Positions 4,985 through 5,234 of a stretch of 5,234 bases of DNA are shown here, piece after piece. The position numbers and the translations under genes are program-made. Origin of the DNA: Candidatus Melainabacteria bacterium (GTDB taxonomy: Bacteria > Actinomycetota > Actinomycetes > Mycobacteriales > Pseudonocardiaceae); NCBI GenBank assembly GCA_903970565.1, contig CAJCJE010000997.1:1-5234 (forward strand), given 5' to 3'. Position 1 is the first letter of the stretch. The number at the start of each line of letters is the position of its first letter. The notes under the pieces are model-generated. The model searched no databases. It saw only the letters and a list, made by a program, of their open reading frames with translations, and was not told the origin of the DNA.

Positions 4985-5234
4985 GCCGTCAGCGTTGCAG
5001 CTGATGCGCGGTGGGCTTGCGGAAATCCAGCGCGGTCACCATCACCGTTGGCGCGACCCGGCGGCGTCCCGGCCCGGCCTGTTTAGCCCCACCGCGGCCA
5101 GGAAAAACTCGGCGAAAGTAGCATGGCAGTCCTGTCGGTGGCGGGCGCCGACGGCATGTGAGGTCGCGCTGGTGGGGATGGCGATGGGTGAGGGTCACGG
5201 GCCGAGGTCGGTCCGTGGCTTGCTGACCGGCGCG
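4985..5234. other. No supportable gene; ambiguous minus-strand tail
   Basis: I find no convincing gene in these 250 bases. A minus-strand frame is open from the window edge to a TGA at 4989-4991, but it is rich in Arg, Pro, His and Gln and looks like non-coding GC-rich translation. Only its last residues (VTALDFRKPTAHQLQR) look protein-like. A different minus-strand frame gives the plausible stretch HATFAEFFLAAVGL around 5085-5126 and then stops near 5044. Protein-like fragments in two frames may mean a decayed gene end entering from the right, or chance. A short AT-richer patch lies at 5101-5124. Confidence 0.3.
4987..5006 (+). terminator. Weak hairpin after the regulator gene
   Basis: CGTCAGC (4987-4993) and GCTGATG (5000-5006) can form a 7-bp stem with one G-U and a 6-nt loop, starting 2 nt after the TGA of the regulator. 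There is no T-tract. The position suits a terminator, but the stem is short and could be coincidental in this sequence. Confidence 0.3.

Noticed and set aside
5122..5160. Short plus-strand ORF (12 codons) starting at ATG 5122
   Set aside because: Too short, no recognisable motif and only a weak purine stretch upstream; no support as a real peptide.

Overview
The window is very GC-rich, with strongly G/C-biased third codon positions, GTG starts and GGAG-type ribosome binding sites. This points to an actinomycete (Streptomyces/Pseudonocardiales-like). That assignment is inferred from composition and gene families, not from a marker gene.

Layout. (i) 1-469 is a long non-coding leader region. 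At its left edge it carries a 20-bp AT-rich dyad that looks like the operator/promoter of a gene leaving the window leftward. Further right is a short ORF (188-265) that resembles the actinobacterial leader peptides found before sulfur genes. Downstream of it are an 11-bp hairpin and a mutually exclusive alternative pairing, which together make a plausible attenuator. (ii) 470-2295 is a two-gene sulfonate-sulfur operon, ssuE (NAD(P)H:FMN reductase) followed by ssuD (FMNH2-dependent alkanesulfonate monooxygenase). The 89-bp gap between them is filled with tandem and inverted repeats. The operon ends in a 16-bp perfect hairpin that serves both converging transcripts. No ssuABC transporter is visible. 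(iii) 2424-3908 (minus) is a 14-TM DHA2-type major facilitator exporter. It is divergent from (iv) 4010-4984 (plus), an XRE-type helix-turn-helix regulator with a MmyB/MltR-like ligand-binding domain. The roughly 100-bp divergent region holds a dyad lying between overlapping promoter-like hexamers. (v) 4985-5234 has no gene I can support.

How it fits together. SsuE supplies reduced flavin to SsuD, which releases sulfite from alkanesulfonates for cysteine synthesis. The upstream leader peptide would tie expression to translation, possibly to cysteine supply through its single Cys codon next to the stop. The second pair looks like a regulator/exporter module in which the regulator binds the shared intergenic operator and controls efflux of an unknown compound. 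The most interesting items are the leader-peptide/attenuator arrangement before ssuE, the repeat cluster between ssuE and ssuD, a Tyr-to-His change at a SsuD active-site position, and the operator architecture of the exporter/regulator pair.
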